This document shows positions 60,797 through 64,000 of a stretch of 64,000 nucleotides of DNA, in pieces; positions within the stretch are counted from its first letter, which is position 1; each line of letters begins with the position of its first letter. This DNA comes from Lachnospiraceae bacterium (GTDB taxonomy: Bacteria > Bacillota > Clostridia > Lachnospirales > Lachnospiraceae): NCBI GenBank assembly GCA_910576335.1, contig CAJTIU010000028.1, positions 1 through 64,000 of the forward strand, given 5' to 3'. Under the pieces are notes generated by a model that saw nothing but the letters and a program-made list of their open reading frames with translations, did not search any database and had not been told where the DNA came from. Made by a program: the position numbers and the translations under genes.

Positions 60797-61846
60797 CTAT
60801 TCTGCGATGCGGATAACTGCCTTCACAATATCCGCTTTATTATTTACGCTATGATCCATTGCATTCTGCACATCATCAAGATCAAATACATCTGTCACGA
60901 TTCCTTTCAGATTTACTTTTCCTGCTGCAACTGCATCAATCGCCATTGGATAAATATGGCGGTAACGGAATACTGTCTTGAATGTCAGCTCCTTATCTAA
61001 CGCAAGACTCATTGGGAGCGTCACTTCACCGCTCTTACTGTATCCAACCAGGACAATGACTGCACCCTTTTTTGTCATATGGATTGTCTGGACAGTCGTT
61101 GCCTGTGTACCCGCTGTCTCTACTGCAAGGTCGCAGCCCCTGCCATCTGTCAGCTTCTTTACTTCTTCCACTGCATCTGTCTGGCTCCCATTGATCACCC
61201 CGTCTGCCCCCAGTTCTAATGCTTTCTGGAGCCGTTTTTCCATAATATCCACAACATATACCCTGGATACCCCCATTGCTTTTAATGCCATCATTGTCAC
61301 GAGGCCGATGCACCCTGCACCCATGACTACTGCCGTCTGTCCTGCCCTTGCACCTCCCTGCATCGCTGCATGGAAACCTACAGCCAAAGGCTCGATCAAA
61401 GCCCCTTCCAGGGTACTCACATTGTCTGGCAGTTTAAAGCAGAGGTCCGCTTCATGCGCTACATATTCCTGGAATACACCATCCACCGGAGGAGTTGCAA
61501 AAAATACGACATCCGGGCAGAGGTTGTAATTCCCTGTTTTACAGAACTCACAGTGTCCGCAGGTTTTTCCCGGCTCCAGGGCAACCCGGTCGCCAACTTT
61601 CAGGTGCTTCACATCTTTTCCCACCTCCACTACCGTACCGCCAGGCTCATGCCCCAGCACAAAGGGCGGCTTTACCACATAATCCCCGATTGCTCCTGTC
61701 TCATAATAATGCAGGTCACTGCCGCAGATGCCGACATACTCTAATTTCACAAGAACCTCATGGTCCTTTGGCACAGGAATCTTCCTTTCTTCAAACCCCA
61801 TTTTACCGATTCCAAGCATAACAGCAGTCTTCATTGTTCCTTCCAT
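60797..61846 (-). CDS. Zinc-dependent sorbitol/xylitol dehydrogenase-like protein
   Basis: The 349-residue protein is a medium-chain dehydrogenase. Catalytic zinc ligands are in [14 protein letters not shown] and [13 protein letters not shown]; the structural zinc Cys set is [15 protein letters not shown] near 95-110; NAD binding uses GAGCIG near 175. AGGAGG stands before the start. The closest families are sorbitol and xylitol dehydrogenases, which make fructose or xylulose. It has its own promoter (61915-61943) and may be controlled by the ROK regulator at 62420. Confidence 0.87.
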   Translation of the reverse strand: MEGTMKTAVMLGIGKMGFEERKIPVPKDHEVLVKLEYVGICGSDLHYYETGAIGDYVVKPPFVLGHEPGGTVVEVGKDVKHLKVGDRVALEPGKTCGHCEFCKTGNYNLCPDVVFFATPPVDGVFQEYVAHEADLCFKLPDNVSTLEGALIEPLAVGFHAAMQGGARAGQTAVVMGAGCIGLVTMMALKAMGVSRVYVVDIMEKRLQKALELGADGVINGSQTDAVEEVKKLTDGRGCDLAVETAGTQATTVQTIHMTKKGAVIVLVGYSKSGEVTLPMSLALDKELTFKTVFRYRHIYPMAIDAVAAGKVNLKGIVTDVFDLDDVQNAMDHSVNNKADIVKAVIRIAE

Positions 61847-61914
61847 GATAATTTCCTCCTAGTTTCTATCAATCTTCGTTTTTCACTTTATTAAATAGTT
61901 TTATTATGTATTTT

Positions 61915-61943
61915 ATTGTATTTGCAAGACAGACCTTTGTCAA
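61915..61943 (-). promoter_or_regulatory. Promoter of the sorbitol dehydrogenase-like gene
   Basis: On the minus strand TTGACA (61938-61943), a 17-base spacer and TACAAT (61915-61920). The AT-rich leader with TTTATTAAATAG-like sequence could carry a repressor site. Confidence 0.7.
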
Positions 61944-62048
61944 TACATAATCGAAAATCACACAACTTTCGTTACTTCGCCTAAAAATCCCAATCTGTTT
62001 TTAGTAATTTCCAACAAAAAAAAGATCCCATCTCTGAAATCTCTTACA

Positions 62049-62213
62049 CTAGTACAGCCTTGCATAATTAACAGTGAATAATGTGCTTGATATCTGTGTC
62101 AGATGTGCGGCTACAATCCGACGGCGTAGCGGGCTACGTCTAGGATTGTAGCCGTGCGTCTAGCACAGATAGCGAGTGCAGAATTCACTGTTAATTACGC
62201 AATGCTGTACTAG
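62049..62213. repeat. MITE-like inverted-repeat element, copy A (165 bp)
   Basis: The ends CTAGTACAGCCTTGCATAAT and ATTACGCAATGCTGTACTAG are near-perfect inverted repeats that continue inward (TAACAGTGAAT/ATTCACTGTTA). A GGCGTAGCGGGCTACGTC core sits in the middle. A second, nearly identical copy of the same length lies at 63578-63742. No coding capacity. Confidence 0.85.
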
Positions 62214-62374
62214 TATAACCCACACTAATTACCACTATGTTTCGCGCAGAATAAATTTTCAGCCTGCAAGGCGGAGGAATGAGGCGTAGCGGCGGCTACG
62301 TCGATTGACGACAACGCAGCAGATGGAACTTTAGACAAGCGAAACATATGGATAATTAGTGCGGGTTATACTAG
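62210..62374. repeat. MITE-like inverted-repeat element, copy B (165 bp, related)
   Basis: The ends CTAGTATAACCCACACTAAT and ATTAGTGCGGGTTATACTAG, and GGCGTAGCGGCGGCTACGTC in the centre, show relation to copy A while the arms differ. It shares the CTAG at 62210-62213 with copy A. Confidence 0.8.
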
Positions 62375-62419
62375 TCTTTCTTCTTAACACACAGACATGT
62401 TAATATATTGGAAATGGCG

Positions 62420-63538
62420 TCATACCTGTTCCACAAACAGCTCTATCACTTTTAGGGACGCACCCAATGCTGCTGCCCCTGTCTTGTGGCGGCAGGCCCT
62501 GATAAAGGAACCGTCTTCTTCAAATGTATTCCTTTCTAATGTTTTATTCCGGACATCCTGTATAAATTCGCCCATACAGCTACCAACATACCCACCCAGA
62601 ACAATATCACAGTCCAAAACCATATGAATATTATTCACTGCTATGGCCAGATAAGAAGTATATTGCTCCCAAAGGCTGGCTGCCCCCCTTTCTCCTTGCT
62701 TCAGCTTTCCAAAAAAGTCCTCCACCTTTCCATCGGTAAGGCACTTAGCGGAGCAATACGCATCCAGGCATCCATATTTCCCACAGTAACAGACCTTCCC
62801 ATCTGGGACAATGGTCATATGTCCAGCTTCCCCACAGCGGAAATTCCTGCCCTGCTCCAGCCCTCCATTACCGTAGACTGCTCCCCCTACCGTATTGCTT
62901 AGGGACAGGTAAAAAAAACGGCTTCTGTCCCCGGACTGGATTCCTTCTGCATATGCCCCCGCATTTGCATCGTTTAAGAAATGGCAGGGATAGGGAAACA
63001 ACCTGCTTACATCGGAAAACGGAACCCTCCTTACCCCAAGAATATGGGAATCAGCAATCAGTTCTTTATCCAGGTCAATAATCCCTGGAAATGATATCCC
63101 GATTCCTAATATGCCATCACTGCTGCACCCGCTGTCTTCCAGAAAATTCTCAATCCTTTGGTTTACTTCCAGATAATAGCCATCGTCTGCAGTGTATGGA
63201 AGAAATGTCCTTTCATATTTTAAAATCCTGCCTGACAGATCTGTCAGAACCAGACTGATATGATTTTTTGTAATATCAAGCCCTACCGCTTTCCCGGCAC
63301 CCTTAGACAAAGCCAGCGCTTTTGCTCTCCTTCCCCCAGTAGACTCCATTTCTCCCATTTCTTCTACAAGCCCACGCTCCACCAGTTCCTTCGTAATCTG
63401 TGTCGCTGTTGGCAGGCTCAATTTCAACGCATAAGAAATGTCCGGGTTTGATACCATCCCATTCCTGCATATATAGCGAAAAACATTATTCCTGTTCTTC
63501 TTTTTTACTTCCATATTTGTGTTTTTCTTTTTCTCCAT
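62420..63538 (-). CDS. ROK family transcriptional regulator
   Basis: The 372-residue protein has a winged helix (MVSNPDISYALKLSLPTATQITKELVERGLVEEMG) and a ROK domain with the zinc motif CYCGKYGCLDAYCS near 250. It differs clearly from the ROK protein at 38808. It lies upstream of the sorbitol dehydrogenase-like gene on the same strand, with the repeat elements between, and probably controls it. Nearly identical MITE-like elements flank it. Confidence 0.86.
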   Translation of the reverse strand: MEKKKNTNMEVKKKNRNNVFRYICRNGMVSNPDISYALKLSLPTATQITKELVERGLVEEMGEMESTGGRRAKALALSKGAGKAVGLDITKNHISLVLTDLSGRILKYERTFLPYTADDGYYLEVNQRIENFLEDSGCSSDGILGIGISFPGIIDLDKELIADSHILGVRRVPFSDVSRLFPYPCHFLNDANAGAYAEGIQSGDRSRFFYLSLSNTVGGAVYGNGGLEQGRNFRCGEAGHMTIVPDGKVCYCGKYGCLDAYCSAKCLTDGKVEDFFGKLKQGERGAASLWEQYTSYLAIAVNNIHMVLDCDIVLGGYVGSCMGEFIQDVRNKTLERNTFEEDGSFIRACRHKTGAAALGASLKVIELFVEQV

Positions 63539-63577
63539 TTTGTCTCCCAGACTTTAATCCAAATCCCGAAGTTCCTG

Positions 63578-63742
63578 CTAGTACAGCCTTGCATAATTAA
63601 CAGTGAATAATGTGCTTGATATCTGTGTCAGATGTGCGGCTACAATCCAACGGCGTAGCGGGCTACGTCTAGGATTGGAGACGTGCATCTGGCACAGATA
63701 GCGAGTGCAGAATTCACTGTTAATTACGCAATGCTGTACTAG
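63578..63742. repeat. MITE-like inverted-repeat element, copy C (165 bp)
   Basis: Same length and ends as copy A at 62049-62213, differing at a few positions (for example AATCCAACGG for AATCCGACGG, and several changes in the second arm). It lies between the ROK gene and the partial AAA gene. Confidence 0.85.
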
Positions 63743-63784
63743 AATGCATTTCTCCGGGAATGATGCTTAACTGACAGTTTCTAA

Positions 63785-64000
63785 TTATACAACCGCTTCA
63801 ATCAATACTTTGTCCCCAAGGACAATACGGCTTACCCCGATTTTTTTATTCTTATTAAAATTGTAGCTCAGCATATATCCTTTTTTCAAATGATAATGCT
63901 CCAGATAACCCTCTAACTGCTCCTCCCCGCGCTCCTTATATGCATTTCCGCGCCATATTTTCAGCTCAACCACGATCTGCTCTCCGTTATAATCAATCAC
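63785..64000 (-). CDS. C-terminal end of an AAA/PD-(D/E)xK protein (partial)
   Basis: The 71 residues visible are the nuclease end of the family: MIDYNGEQIVVELKIWRGNA, ERGEEQL, LKKGYMLSYNFNK and a final VLGDKVLIEAVV, closely like the end of the gene at 55803. The start lies beyond the window. The D...E-L-K pattern is present. Confidence 0.82.
   Translation of the reverse strand: MIDYNGEQIVVELKIWRGNAYKERGEEQLEGYLEHYHLKKGYMLSYNFNKNKKIGVSRIVLGDKVLIEAVV

Larger units (their letters stand above)
61847..62419. other. Gene-free stretch with promoter and two inverted-repeat elements
   Basis: It holds the dehydrogenase promoter at 61915-61943 and two abutting 165-bp palindromic elements (62049-62213 and 62210-62374). 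No protein gene is credible. Confidence 0.7.

Noticed and set aside
62049-63742. CRISPR array or composite transposon
   Set aside because: The repeats are 165-bp inverted-repeat elements flanking a ROK gene, not short spaced repeats, and no transposase gene lies between them.
1-64000. tRNA, rRNA, riboswitch or CRISPR arrays
   Set aside because: No cloverleaf with CCA-type end, ribosomal RNA signature, known riboswitch core or regularly spaced repeat array was noticed by eye on either strand.

Overview
The window looks like chromosomal accessory DNA from a Clostridia gut bacterium, most probably a Lachnospiraceae. The reasons are AGGAGG ribosome binding sites nearly everywhere, sigma-A type TTGACA/TATAAT promoters, Firmicutes families (DUF3784, ROK repressors, lipoprotein sugar-binding proteins, OmpR/HK pairs next to FtsX-type ABC transporters) and an IS1182-type transposase remnant. 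The species cannot be named from this sequence.

Layout. 1-3.8 kb: an orphan sugar-binding lipoprotein and an ECF sigma/anti-sigma pair. 3.9-6.8 kb: a BcgI-like restriction-modification pair bracketed by two identical 59-bp repeats. 6.8-19.7 kb: an FtsX-type ABC exporter with tandem OmpR-type sites in front of it, a Uma2 protein, a two-component system, a giant DUF4132-like protein, a small protein and an AAA/PD-(D/E)xK protein. 19.7-25.2 kb: a promoter-terminator unit that could be a small RNA, then an AT-rich minus-strand operon that I read as an uncharacterised RiPP pathway: a 37-residue precursor (24988-25101), a hairpin, three radical SAM proteins, an unknown protein and a geranylgeranyl-reductase-like flavoprotein. 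25.2-38.8 kb: an accessory/defence-like stretch with the decayed IS1182 transposase, a nuclease-like protein with a membrane-active-looking tail, a DUF3825-like protein, a 1484-residue Ser/Thr kinase-STAND-TPR protein, a divergent HTH-like partner, AAA/nuclease genes and a MarR operon. 38.8-48.8 kb: a polyol/sugar locus with ROK repressor, SDR, FGGY kinase, HAD phosphatase, Rbs-type ABC importer and a mannitol-dehydrogenase-family enzyme. 48.8-64 kb: a beta-CASP metallo-hydrolase, two more AAA/nuclease genes plus the tail of another, Sel1 and helical repeat proteins, TetR/flavodoxin, and a sorbitol-dehydrogenase-like gene with a second ROK regulator.

Three kinds of non-coding repeat run through the window. 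A GGGGACGGGG palindrome family (eight copies) sits at gene ends and probably terminates transcription from both sides; two copies even supply the last codons of a gene. Two 165-bp CTAG-ended inverted-repeat elements of one family flank the second ROK gene, with a third related one joined to the first. A third family has GTTACTRTTCAC ends.

The best candidate for an undescribed system is the radical-SAM RiPP operon with its very small precursor gene. The kinase-STAND-TPR locus is the next best. Starts were moved from the longest reading frame to the codon with a proper ribosome binding site where one was clear. All family assignments are by eye from motifs; no database was searched.
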